DNA of 64,000 nt from Burkholderiales bacterium (GCA_022841375.1 JALHRQ010000013.1:31410-95409), one strand, 5' to 3'; shown: positions 1 to 6,683, numbered from the stretch's first letter. The notes: a model not told the origin generated them from the letters alone. Numbers and translations: made by a program.

Positions 1-240
1 AAATAGACTACTCGGATTCGGATGCTCGCACGGTCTTTTTGATAATTGAGTTGAAGTTCTGTCTTCTTATTGGCCCAGATACTAAGGGGACGCGTCACAA
101 ACATTTGATTTAGCCAGGTTGTGGAGACAACCAGCGATAGATAACTTGCGCAGGCCCGGACACTGGGTTAGTCGAGCACACCACCGTTAACACGGTAATC
201 CAGCTTGACCCGTTCCTAGTTCTCGGGGAGAATCATTCAA
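1..240. other. non-coding stretch, nothing recognised
   Basis: I see no convincing gene, RNA or repeat here. It lies upstream of the cobalamin riboswitch and probably contains its promoter, but no unambiguous -35/-10 pair stands out. Confidence 0.4.
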
Positions 241-245
241 TCGTT

Positions 246-408
246 CGGTTCGACGAAACGGAACACGGTGTGAATCCGTGGCGGGCCCGCCGCTGTATCC
301 GGGGACGGACGCTGCAAGATCGCAAGATCGGCCACTGACGGGGATCCACCCCGGCGGGAAGGCGCAGCGCTCCGGCTGATCCGGTAGCCAGAAGACGTGT
401 CGAACCGA
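246..408 (+). promoter_or_regulatory. cobalamin (B12) riboswitch
   Basis: The conserved core of the cobalamin aptamer is visible in order: GAATCCG followed by a G/C-rich segment and CGCTGTA (about 272-297), GCCACTG (331-337), GGGAAGGC (356-363) and the B12-box-like GCCAGAAGAC (387-396). An outer P1 helix pairs GGTTCGAC (247-254) with GTCGAACC (399-406). An intrinsic terminator follows 18 nt later, so the expected mechanism is cobalamin-induced premature termination. It controls the cbpA-cbpB transcript that starts about 100 nt downstream. Confidence 0.95.
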
Positions 409-423
409 TTCGGAGTCTAGGTA

Positions 424-480
424 AGGGCTCCGGCTGACTGCGTGCGCAAGCGTGCAGTCAGCCGGAGCCCTTTTTGTTTT
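424..480 (+). terminator. riboswitch expression-platform terminator
   Basis: A long perfect stem (GGGCTCCGGCTGACTGC, 425-441, with its complement 454-470) is followed by TTTTTGTTTTT. It lies between the cobalamin aptamer and cbpA. The 11-nt segment GCTCCGGCTGA of its 5' arm also occurs inside the aptamer (369-379), so the 3' arm has two possible partners; this may be the switch between antitermination and termination. Confidence 0.9.
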
Positions 481-501
481 TCTAGTCCAGAGGAGTAGAT
501 C

Positions 502-651
502 ATGACGCAGACAGTGCAAACGCAACAACCGCCCCAAACCGCCGCCAACGCACAACCGGTCGCCCCGACCATCGCCGTGCGCAAGAGCTGCAACCCCGAT
601 GGCATTGGCCTCTCGCACTACGTGCTGATGGACAGGAAATCCGCCAAATGA
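502..651 (+). CDS. cbpA: putative radical SAM-modified peptide precursor CbpA
   Basis: A 49-residue ORF too short for most gene finders. It starts at ATG 502 with AGGAG at 491-495 and its TGA overlaps the ATG of the radical SAM gene (ATGA at 648-651), which implies translational coupling. The N-terminal half is rich in Gln, Thr, Pro and Ala and looks like a leader. The C-terminal half has a single Cys in KSCNPDGIGLSHYVL (residues 28-42), the plausible core. From memory, short peptides paired with a radical SAM enzyme behind a cobalamin riboswitch are the CbpA/CbpB (cobopep) family. The modification and final function are unknown. Assignment rests on context and the motif, not on a search. Confidence 0.75.
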   Translation: MTQTVQTQQPPQTAANAQPVAPTIAVRKSCNPDGIGLSHYVLMDRKSAK

Positions 652-2072
652 CGGCAGCAGTCCTGAAGCGGTCCGACGCCGGTCCAGCGCTTTTCCGCGT
701 GGACATCGGCCACGATGTCTACGCGGCGGTCACCGACCCGAACACCGCCTTCTGGGCGCTGGTCGACAAGACGCGCATCGCGGAGGAACTGGCTGGCGGT
801 CCGTTACTCGACGCCTACCGCGCCAAGGCCGACAGCTTCGCTCGCGAGTTGCACGCACTGCGGTTCGAGCTAAAGCCGTCCGGTGTCTACCTTAACCCGA
901 CGGAGCGCTGCAACCTCAACTGTACTTACTGTTACCTGCCGGATACCCAGCGCAGCGGCGGCAGCCACATGCCGCAAAAGATGCTCTTGGATTCGCTCCG
1001 GCGCCTGCGCAGCTACTTTCGGTCGGTCATGCCCGATGGGCGCAAGCCGCGCGCCATCTTCCACGGGGCCGAGCCGCTGATGAACAAGGCGGCGGTGTTC
1101 GTTGCTATTGACGAATTCGCCAACGATTTCGCCTTTGGCCTGCAGACAAACGGCACACTGCTCGACGACGCTGCGGTCGAATTCCTCACTGCGCGCAACG
1201 TCAGTATCGGCCTCTCGCTCGACGGCCCGGTGGCCGGCATCACCAACGCCACGCGCCGCACCTGGGGTGGCAAGAGCGTGCACAACAAGGTGCTGGCCGC
1301 GATGGACAGGCTCAAGGGCTACGGCTCGTGGAGTGTCATCACCACCTGCACTACGGAGAACCTGCCTTACCTGACGAATATAGTCGAACTCTTCCACGAA
1401 CGCGAAGTGCCGACCTGCATGCTCAATACGGTGCGCTGCACGCTGCCCGGCGCGCGTAGCGTCAAGCCGGCCGACGGTGACATGGCCAAGGCTTTCTTCG
1501 CCGCCATAGACCGCACCCACTCGCTCTACCGCGAGACCGGGCGCAAGCTAATAGTCGCCAACTTCGCCAACATCCTGCTCGCCATTCTTGCCCCGACAGC
1601 GCGGCGGCTGATGTGCGACATCTCGCCCTGCGGCGGCGGCCGCGCCTTCTTCGCGCTGGCGGCGGACGGTAGTCTCTACCCGTGCAGCGAGTTCATCGGG
1701 TTGCCGCGCTTCAATGGCGGCAAGCTATTCGACGATAGCGTCGAGTGTGGAGTGGAAGCGGCGCTGGCCTCATCCGCCTTCCGCGCCGTCACTGAGCGCG
1801 ACGCCGACCGCTTCTCACCCTGTGGTGAATGCGCCATCCGCCACTTCTGCGGCTCGCCATGCCCGGCCGAGGCGCACGAGATGAACGGCGGCATGGAGAA
1901 AGTCGGCGCCTTCTGCGATTTCTACAAGGAACAGGTGAGCTACGCCCTGCGCCTGATCGCTGACCGCAATGCCGACAACTACCTGTGGGACGGCTGGGAC
2001 GAGGCAACGGAAACGGTGTTCGATGTGGCCGCCTACCCGCCTGCTCACAGGCCAGAATCTCTTTGCCTTTGA
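648..2072 (+). CDS. cbpB: radical SAM/SPASM peptide-modifying enzyme CbpB
   Basis: A 474-residue radical SAM protein. The 4Fe-4S/SAM motif CNLNCTYC lies at residues 88-95 and HGAEPL (139-144) is the equivalent of the GGEP motif. A C-terminal SPASM-type Cys cluster (C323, C328, C346, C392, C395, C401, C405, C423) would hold auxiliary iron-sulfur clusters, as in enzymes that modify ribosomally made peptides. Residues 1-80 probably form a peptide-recognition region. It overlaps cbpA by 4 nt and shares its riboswitch, so CbpA is the likely substrate. The last roughly 11 residues are encoded by sequence that matches a transposase on the other strand, so the native C-terminus may have been replaced. 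All visible catalytic cysteines precede that junction. There is no cobalamin-binding domain. Confidence 0.88.
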   Translation: MTAAVLKRSDAGPALFRVDIGHDVYAAVTDPNTAFWALVDKTRIAEELAGGPLLDAYRAKADSFARELHALRFELKPSGVYLNPTERCNLNCTYCYLPDTQRSGGSHMPQKMLLDSLRRLRSYFRSVMPDGRKPRAIFHGAEPLMNKAAVFVAIDEFANDFAFGLQTNGTLLDDAAVEFLTARNVSIGLSLDGPVAGITNATRRTWGGKSVHNKVLAAMDRLKGYGSWSVITTCTTENLPYLTNIVELFHEREVPTCMLNTVRCTLPGARSVKPADGDMAKAFFAAIDRTHSLYRETGRKLIVANFANILLAILAPTARRLMCDISPCGGGRAFFALAADGSLYPCSEFIGLPRFNGGKLFDDSVECGVEAALASSAFRAVTERDADRFSPCGECAIRHFCGSPCPAEAHEMNGGMEKVGAFCDFYKEQVSYALRLIADRNADNYLWDGWDEATETVFDVAAYPPAHRPESLCL

Positions 2073-2160
2073 AGTAACCCCGGTCTGCAACCACGGTGAG
2101 ATCTTTCTCTCCCATGGCAAGGCGCAGGTTGAATGCGACATAGACGCGGTTGCGCATGAA
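2036..2160 (-). pseudogene. IS transposase remnant (IS1182-like)
   Basis: Reading the minus strand gives LTVVADRGYFKGKEILACEQ, which matches the conserved VADRGY...GEEI.ACE segment of IS1182/IS5-type transposases as I know them. Only about 40 codons remain. It has no intact start or catalytic triad and ends inside the 3' end of cbpB. It is a decayed insertion that fixed the present stop of cbpB. Confidence 0.7.
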
Positions 2161-2197
2161 CTTTCTGTAACCCCCGATGTTGCCCATTTCGCCTGAT

Positions 2198-2242
2198 TGG
2201 TCAAGTCGGCCGGGGGAATTTCACCCTCGGCCGACTCGACCA
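2198..2242. repeat. imperfect 19-bp inverted repeat
   Basis: The arms at 2198-2216 and 2224-2242 match at 17 of 19 positions around a 7-nt spacer (core AGTCGGCCG / CGGCCGACT). It has no T-run, so it is not a standard terminator. It may be a mobile-element end next to the transposase remnant. Confidence 0.5.
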
Positions 2243-2285
2243 GTCGTATCGTTGGTTTGATCGTATGGAGTAGCACGATACGGAA

Positions 2286-2495
2286 ATGACAAATGCATCT
2301 GACGATTCCAAAGCATTTTATAAATGGTTTCGTGATTCGGTCGTGTCGGAGCACACAGATCAACTTCGGCGCATGGTTCGCTATTTAAAGGCGTGGGCAG
2401 CTATTGTATTTAAACTCGTTGAGTCAAATATTCTAGACTACACTTGCCAAAAATGTAGTGTGGGGGCATTTTTAGGGGCATCTAAGAAATTCTAA
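2286..2495 (+). pseudogene. CD-NTase-like nucleotidyltransferase fragment
   Basis: A 69-codon ORF whose first part (KAFYKWFRDSV ... QLRRMVRYLKAWA, about residues 9-39) resembles the helical segment after the catalytic core in bacterial cGAS/DncV-like (CBASS) nucleotidyltransferases. The catalytic GS and DxD motifs are absent. After residue 43 the reading frame runs into unrelated AT-rich sequence that leads to the tRNA-Ser remnant. I read it as an internal fragment left by an island-end rearrangement, not as a functional gene. The family call comes from motif memory only. Confidence 0.4.
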
Positions 2496-2523
2496 TTCCT
2501 GAAAATATAGTTTTCACAAGTGG

Positions 2524-2556
2524 TTATGAGGGAGATTCGAATCCCTCTCTCCGCCA
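2524..2556 (+). repeat. tRNA-Ser 3'-end remnant, probable island attachment site
   Basis: TTCGAATCCCTC followed by TCTCCGCCA reproduces the T-loop, T-stem and acceptor/CCA end of a betaproteobacterial tRNA-Ser, but the rest of the tRNA is missing upstream and the T-arm has extra bases. A 3' tRNA duplicate followed by a terminator is the usual att scar of an integrated island. The intact tRNA-Ser would lie to the left, outside the window. Confidence 0.6.
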
Positions 2557-2593
2557 AATACAAAACGGGGCCTTGTGCCCCGTTTTTGTATTT
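2557..2593. terminator. bidirectional intrinsic terminator
   Basis: AATACAAAACGGGG and its complement flank the loop CCTTGTG. There are U-tracts on both strands (CGTTTTTG on plus, CGTTTTG on minus). It probably terminated the tRNA-Ser gene originally and now also ends the minus-strand operon that stops at 2651. Confidence 0.75.
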
Positions 2594-2650
2594 GTGGTGA
2601 AGGGAGTAGAGAGAAGCCTCCGGTTCGACCAACGGCGTTAGCGTTTCTAC

Positions 2651-3712
2651 TTATTTCGCCGGCAGGCGGACGCTCACCAGATCCGTTCCAACGATGATGT
2701 TGCCGGCAAATCCCCCTTCCTGCGCTGACTTGCGGTAATCGGCTTCCGTCAGCGCGCCGCCCGGCAGCTTGTAAGGCCCTTGCTGCTTCGCGCCTAGCGG
2801 CGGGATCAGGTGGGTGAGCATCAGATGCTTTGCGCCGGCGCGTTTTGCCATGGCACCCAAATCGGCGGACGTGCTCTGGCGAAAATAAAAAGGCGGAGGC
2901 ATGCCGCTGCCCTTGTCCGGTGCCATGACCGGATGAATCGCAGAATGCACAATCACATCGGCGCCCTTGGCGAGTTTTTCGACTTGATCCGAAGTCGAGG
3001 AAGTGCGTGGCGGTGCAAACACGTCGTTGCCGGCGTCACCGCCGATGACGACACTGCCCGCGGGAGTATCCACGCGATAGGAGGCATGACCCGGTATGTG
3101 CGTTGAGCGGATCGCGCTGACCTTGACGTCGCCGGACGACCAGACCTGCTGCGGCTCGTCTTTGGGTTCGAAGGCAATGGTATTGATTAACGCTGCCGGG
3201 CCACCTTCGGGACGTGTTTTGTCTTCCGAGTAGCGCTGGGCAATTTCGCCAGACTTGAGGTAGGCGTCGGCGATATGCGCCGCGAATTTCGAGCAACTGA
3301 CGCCATAACCCTGCGGTGACGGCTGATCGGCGCTGCAGACCATGTCGAGCTTCGGGGCCTTGGCGCTGAAGTGCCAGCGTACCTGCACGAGGTCGGCAAA
3401 ACCATCGGCGTGATCCGAATGCATGTGGGTAAAGAACACCGCATTGATCTGCGCCGGCGTCACACCGAGCTGCGACAGTCGCATGCTGGTGCCGCGCCCC
3501 GCGTCGAACTGCAGCCTTACTGCGCCGCAATCATTGCTGTCGTCGCCGTAGCGCACCAGCGTTCCGGAACCGGCGAGTCCGTTAAAGACGGAAGGTCCGC
3601 CCTGGGTGCCTGTCAAAGTCACAATCAGGCAGGGTGCTGCCGCAACCGTCGATGCCGGTCCTGCCAGCCAGAAAATCCCCACGAGCGACAGCGAAATCAA
3701 TATTTTTTTCAT
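2651..3712 (-). CDS. exported MBL-fold metallohydrolase
   Basis: A 353-residue metallo-beta-lactamase-fold hydrolase. I chose ATG 3712 (MKKILISLS) because AAAGGAGG lies just upstream and a typical Sec signal peptide follows (Lys-rich start, hydrophobic residues 5-20, Ala-rich cleavage region near 26), so it should act in the periplasm. The zinc motif THMHSDHADG (residues 95-104, HxHxDH) is intact and GGDAGNDV later in the protein is another expected metal-loop region. The FDAGRGTSMRL segment resembles arylsulfatase/RNase Z-like MBL proteins. It is the last gene of the GntR-CMD-MBL operon. The substrate is unknown. Confidence 0.85.
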   Translation of the reverse strand: MKKILISLSLVGIFWLAGPASTVAAAPCLIVTLTGTQGGPSVFNGLAGSGTLVRYGDDSNDCGAVRLQFDAGRGTSMRLSQLGVTPAQINAVFFTHMHSDHADGFADLVQVRWHFSAKAPKLDMVCSADQPSPQGYGVSCSKFAAHIADAYLKSGEIAQRYSEDKTRPEGGPAALINTIAFEPKDEPQQVWSSGDVKVSAIRSTHIPGHASYRVDTPAGSVVIGGDAGNDVFAPPRTSSTSDQVEKLAKGADVIVHSAIHPVMAPDKGSGMPPPFYFRQSTSADLGAMAKRAGAKHLMLTHLIPPLGAKQQGPYKLPGGALTEADYRKSAQEGGFAGNIIVGTDLVSVRLPAK

Positions 3713-3810
3713 TTTGATGACTCCTCCTTTGTTGAAAACAGATTGCAGCGCCAGGCGATATCCGGACTCGAGCAATAAATGGTTTTCAGTGGATGTCTGT
3801 CATGGAAGTT

Positions 3811-4377
3811 TCATGCGGATGCGCGTTTTTGCTTGAGAAAGGCATCGAACTCCCCCTGCTTGGCCGACAAGGTCTTCAGCCAGCGCTGGCCGCCGAAGGT
3901 AAAGCCGATCCAGTAACCGATTTCAACAATCTCGGCTTCATTGAACTCGCCTTTCAGCTGCGCCCACAACGCATCGTCAGCCTGGTTGGGGTCGTACATG
4001 ATGGCGTCGGCATAACGCAGCGCGATTTTTTCGCGAGCCGTAAACTTTTCGGATTTTTCGTATTGCATCAACTCGAACATCCGGTCATTCGCATCCCGCG
4101 CGGACCGCGCGGTTCCCTGATTGCTTCAGTAGCCGCATTCGATGGTGTGTGCGACGTACGCTCTCAGTAGTTCCTTGAGGTCGTGTTCGACAATGCCGGC
4201 GCCGTTGTCAAAAAGCATCTCGCGGGTGAGCGTGAATGAGCGCATGACATCCGGCTGGTGCGCACGGATCGCCTGGTTTTCGGGGCCCGGTCGCCCCGCG
4301 GCGACTGCGCTGTCCAGCCAGCCGCGGATCTGCGGGTCGGCAATGGTCTCGGGATCAACGTAACTCAAACGCGCCAT
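3811..4377 (-). CDS. CMD/AhpD-like candidate selenoprotein (in-frame UGA read as Sec84)
   Basis: A carboxymuconolactone decarboxylase/AhpD-family protein of 188 residues if the in-frame TGA at 4128-4126 is read through. The upstream part ends ...HTIECGY and the same frame continues SNQGTARSARD, then MFELMQYEKSEKFT onward with normal family sequence (REKIALRYADAIMYDP, EIGYWIGFTFGGQRWL). The UGA falls exactly where the second Cys of the redox CxxC motif belongs (Cys81-Gly-Tyr-Sec84). A hairpin with loop GGTCC lies 23 nt into the UGA frame (see SECIS entry). Start ATG 4377 is preceded by GGAGG. AhpD-like proteins are among the known bacterial selenoprotein families. Ordinary annotation would split it into two truncated genes. 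It is likely a peroxide or thiol-redox enzyme acting with the neighbouring MBL hydrolase. Alternatives are a sequencing error (TGC to TGA) or a nonsense-mutated gene. Confidence 0.8.
4096..4112 (-). promoter_or_regulatory. bacterial SECIS-like hairpin
   Basis: On the coding strand CCGCGC-GGTCC-GCGCGG forms a 6-bp G/C stem with a GGUCC apical loop. The GGUC starts 23 nt from the U of the UGA. In E. coli fdhF the SelB-binding loop GGUC sits at nearly the same distance (22 nt). Position and loop sequence both fit SelB recognition. Confidence 0.75.
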
Positions 4378-4433
4378 CAGGGGCCTCCATGCTTTTGTTT
4401 GATCAATAGTGGGTTGGTATTGGAATGGGTGTT

Positions 4434-5150
4434 TTACCGCCGGGCTGAAACGTTCTCCGGGGTTTGTGCCAGCAGTCGCATCAGTTCGGCGGCGCCGCGA
4501 CGGGCTTCGTCCCGGGTGGCGGCTTCTGCCGCTGCCGCATCGCGGTTGCGAATCGCCGACCAGATGGTCTTGAGCCCATCGATGGCTTCCTGCGGGCGGG
4601 TCGATGAGCGCTGCGGGTGGGTCATGCCGATGGCGCGCCATTGCCGGATGCGTGACTGCAATGTGGCGAGCATGGCGGGCAGCGAAGGGCTGCGCGAGCC
4701 GCTGACCAGAAGGTCATAAAATCGGTTCTTGCCTTCGAGGGCTCCCACGGCATCGCCGATTTCATAAGCTTTGATGGCCTCGGTTGCGGCCTGATCCAGC
4801 AGGTGCAGGTTTTTGGCATCGGCTTTTTCGGCGAACGACCTTGCCGCAAGACCTTCAAGAACAGCGCGAATGGCATACAGATCTTCAATTTCGTCTGTGC
4901 TGAGTTCGCGCACGATGGGCCCGCGGTTGGGGATCACCGTAATCAGGCCTTCGGATTCCAGTTGCCGCAGCGCTTCTCGGACAAGTGTTCGTGATACGCC
5001 CAGGCTGAGCGTCAGTTCCCGTTCCGTCAGCCGTTGGCCGGGACGGAACTGGCCCTTGATGATGGCCTCTCTTATGGCGTGTTCAACCTGTTGGCGCAGC
5101 GGGGCTGCGTGTTTTGCGATTTCGAGCAGTGGCGTAGCGGGCATGGCCAT
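4434..5150 (-). CDS. GntR-family regulator (FadR subfamily, FCD domain)
   Basis: A 238-residue regulator with an N-terminal winged helix (about residues 20-85, including LTERELTLSLGVSRTLVREA and PNRGPIV) and an all-helical FCD ligand domain after about residue 90 (DLYAIRAVLEGLAARSFA). It is the first gene of a minus-strand operon with the candidate selenoprotein (57-bp gap) and the MBL hydrolase. A FadR-type operator lies just upstream, so autoregulation is likely. The effector is probably a carboxylate, but nothing in the sequence identifies it. The start at 5150 is the longest with reasonable context; Met3 is an alternative. Confidence 0.9.
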   Translation of the reverse strand: MAMPATPLLEIAKHAAPLRQQVEHAIREAIIKGQFRPGQRLTERELTLSLGVSRTLVREALRQLESEGLITVIPNRGPIVRELSTDEIEDLYAIRAVLEGLAARSFAEKADAKNLHLLDQAATEAIKAYEIGDAVGALEGKNRFYDLLVSGSRSPSLPAMLATLQSRIRQWRAIGMTHPQRSSTRPQEAIDGLKTIWSAIRNRDAAAAEAATRDEARRGAAELMRLLAQTPENVSARR

Positions 5151-5163
5151 CGTCCATGGTTAT

Positions 5164-5176
5164 ATTGTCAGACAAT
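5164..5176. promoter_or_regulatory. FadR/GntR-type operator
   Basis: ATTGTCAGACAAT is a perfect inverted repeat of the TNGT-N3-ACNA form used by FadR-subfamily GntR proteins. It is 14 bp upstream of the gntR start, so it is probably the autoregulatory site of the operon. A related half-site (GACAATCTG) follows directly. Confidence 0.65.
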
Positions 5177-5327
5177 AAGACAATCTGTTGAGGATGGCAA
5201 TAACCTGGTATCGGGAGTGATCGCAGAGATTCATTAAAACCACAGTAATTCATTGTTTATAAATGAAAAACGGAGCTTAAGGCACCATTTCAATATCCCC
5301 GGCCAGTGAACTAGCGCATGGCAGAGC

Positions 5328-5560
5328 TTAGACGTAACCAAGGAATTTCCACCAGGTCAGGGCAAACACGAGCAGAAGCGCATAACCGATGCCCGTCAGC
5401 CACAGACCAATCCGCGTGAACTGTTTGCTGGTGAAAGTCTCGGTGCCCAGACAGACCATGTTTTGCGGCGCGTTGATCGGCAGCGGTGCTGCAGTCAGCG
5501 AAGTGGCGCTGGCAACGCCGATATGAATCAGGATCAGGAACAGCGTCAGTCCAGCAAGGC
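5328..5560 (-). pseudogene. C-terminal remnant of a DASS/SLC13 anion permease
   Basis: The minus strand encodes only the end of a divalent anion:Na+ symporter-type permease: GVASATSLTAAPLPINAPQN is the conserved region before the last helix, and GIGYALLLVFALTWWKFLGY is the final membrane helix. The N-terminal roughly 350 residues are missing and the upstream sequence is unrelated. The break lies next to the nucleotidyltransferase gene, so insertion or deletion there probably removed the rest. An ORF can be read from 5588, but its first residues do not look like the family. Confidence 0.7.
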
Positions 5561-5606
5561 AGCGGGAGCGCAGTCCCCTTGAGGCCAAATCCGAAATCTC
5601 AGTGAT

Positions 5607-6113
5607 TTATTTTTGCGAACGATCACCGGAAGAATTCTGCAGCGCCATTCGCAGCCGTCGCAGCTTCGCGACGTCGAGTTTGTCCGAATCGCGTGTGGTT
5701 TCCTTGCTCTTGATCAGCCCGTCCAGGCTCAGCGTTGAAACCTTGCCGCCATTGAAGTCATGGTGTTCGAGGAATTTCCGGAACGCATTGAATTTCAGGT
5801 CGTTTGCGACAAACAGGATGTCGATCGCAATATCGCCTTCGACCGCTGTCGAATAGCCCTTGTCCAGGCTTTCGATCGCCAATCCCTGAAGCGCTTCCTG
5901 ATTAAATGGAAGTTCCATGAGCGCCGCCCGGAGTTTCCTGTTGTTGCCGCGGCTCAACGGCAGCAGCAGATCGATGTCCTTGGTGGCTCTCGGGAAACCA
6001 TGAAACATCATGGCGGTTCCGCCAATGACGGCGTATTTGACGCCGTGATCGTTCAGCGCTTTCGCGAGCGCGCCAAGATCATCCGGTGTCGGTAACCGCC
6101 GCTCCGTCGTCAA
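5607..6113 (-). CDS. nucleotidyltransferase, toxin-like partner (AbiEii/MNT type)
   Basis: A 168-residue protein with the nucleotidyltransferase core YAVIGGTAMMFHGFPRATKD then IDLLL (residues about 26-51; GG and DxD motifs) and a third acidic strand, AIDILF (residues about 96-101). It overlaps the upstream winged-helix gene by 4 nt (ATGA), so the two are co-translated. Winged helix plus nucleotidyltransferase in this order recalls type IV AbiE-like or DUF6036 modules, where the enzyme is the toxin. It could instead be a tRNA- or antibiotic-modifying enzyme. Neither toxicity nor target can be read from sequence. Confidence 0.75.
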   Translation of the reverse strand: MTTERRLPTPDDLGALAKALNDHGVKYAVIGGTAMMFHGFPRATKDIDLLLPLSRGNNRKLRAALMELPFNQEALQGLAIESLDKGYSTAVEGDIAIDILFVANDLKFNAFRKFLEHHDFNGGKVSTLSLDGLIKSKETTRDSDKLDVAKLRRLRMALQNSSGDRSQK

Positions 6114-6676
6114 GCGTTTGCCCGCGCGTGTCGAAGCGCGCGCTCCAGTTCAAGGTCTTCGTCGCGCTGGTTTTTTTCGGCCATCGATTTGAAATACAAA
6201 ATACCGGGGCGAGCCGATTCCGGTGACAGGATGCTGTTGGCGCGCGCCTGCAGCCGCCCAAAGCGGGCGGCGAGGGCGCGACCACGCCGCTTCGCCGGCA
6301 TCTGCAGCAGCGCCAGCGCTGCGTTGAGTTCGCGCTGATCCTGGTCGCCGTAACGGAGGCGGGCTTCGGGCAATTCTTTGTTGCTGGCCGTCGATGCGCC
6401 CGCCCCGATAAACAAGGCGGAGAGCGGGCCGAGCAGCGGGTTGCCGCGGGGCGCACGGAACGTCGGATGTGAATCCCCCTCGACGCGCTCGCATAAACCG
6501 ACCAGAGCCAGTCGCTTCAGCAACTTGGATGCATTGCCGGGATCCACCTGAGCGGTGCTCGCCAGACGGCGCAGCGGTAGTGCGCGGTCTGGCTGCTCGT
6601 ACAGGGTTCGAAGGATGCGATAGCGCTCGTCGCTTCCGAAAACTTCCCGCAGGATGGCGTCGGCGTTTATTTTCAT
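6110..6676 (-). CDS. winged-helix DNA-binding protein, antitoxin-like
   Basis: A 188-residue protein with an ArsR/MarR-like winged helix in its first 80 residues (LYEQPDRALPLRRLASTAQV, then PGNASKLLKRLALVGL). I prefer ATG 6676 (MKINADAIL) over an in-frame upstream ATG at 6694 because a good -10 box (TATAAT, 6689-6684) ends only 7 nt before it, so the transcript would be leaderless. Residues beyond 100 are Arg/Ala-rich and not recognised. It overlaps the nucleotidyltransferase gene by 4 nt. A perfect palindrome covering the -35 region makes autorepression likely. Confidence 0.75.
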   Translation of the reverse strand: MKINADAILREVFGSDERYRILRTLYEQPDRALPLRRLASTAQVDPGNASKLLKRLALVGLCERVEGDSHPTFRAPRGNPLLGPLSALFIGAGASTASNKELPEARLRYGDQDQRELNAALALLQMPAKRRGRALAARFGRLQARANSILSPESARPGILYFKSMAEKNQRDEDLELERALRHARANA

Positions 6677-6683
6677 GATGTTG

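Noticed and set aside
187..618. Minus-strand ORF across the riboswitch and terminator
   Set aside because: It covers structured RNA elements on the other strand and has no ribosome-binding site or known motif.
2521..2556. Functional tRNA-Ser gene
   Set aside because: Only the T-arm and acceptor 3' strand are present; no D-arm, anticodon arm or 5' acceptor strand precedes them.
4126..4641. Stand-alone 171-residue protein ending at the UGA
   Set aside because: Residues before the Met at 4377 are not family-like, and the C-terminal half of the domain continues in frame after the UGA. One selenoprotein gene explains both pieces better.
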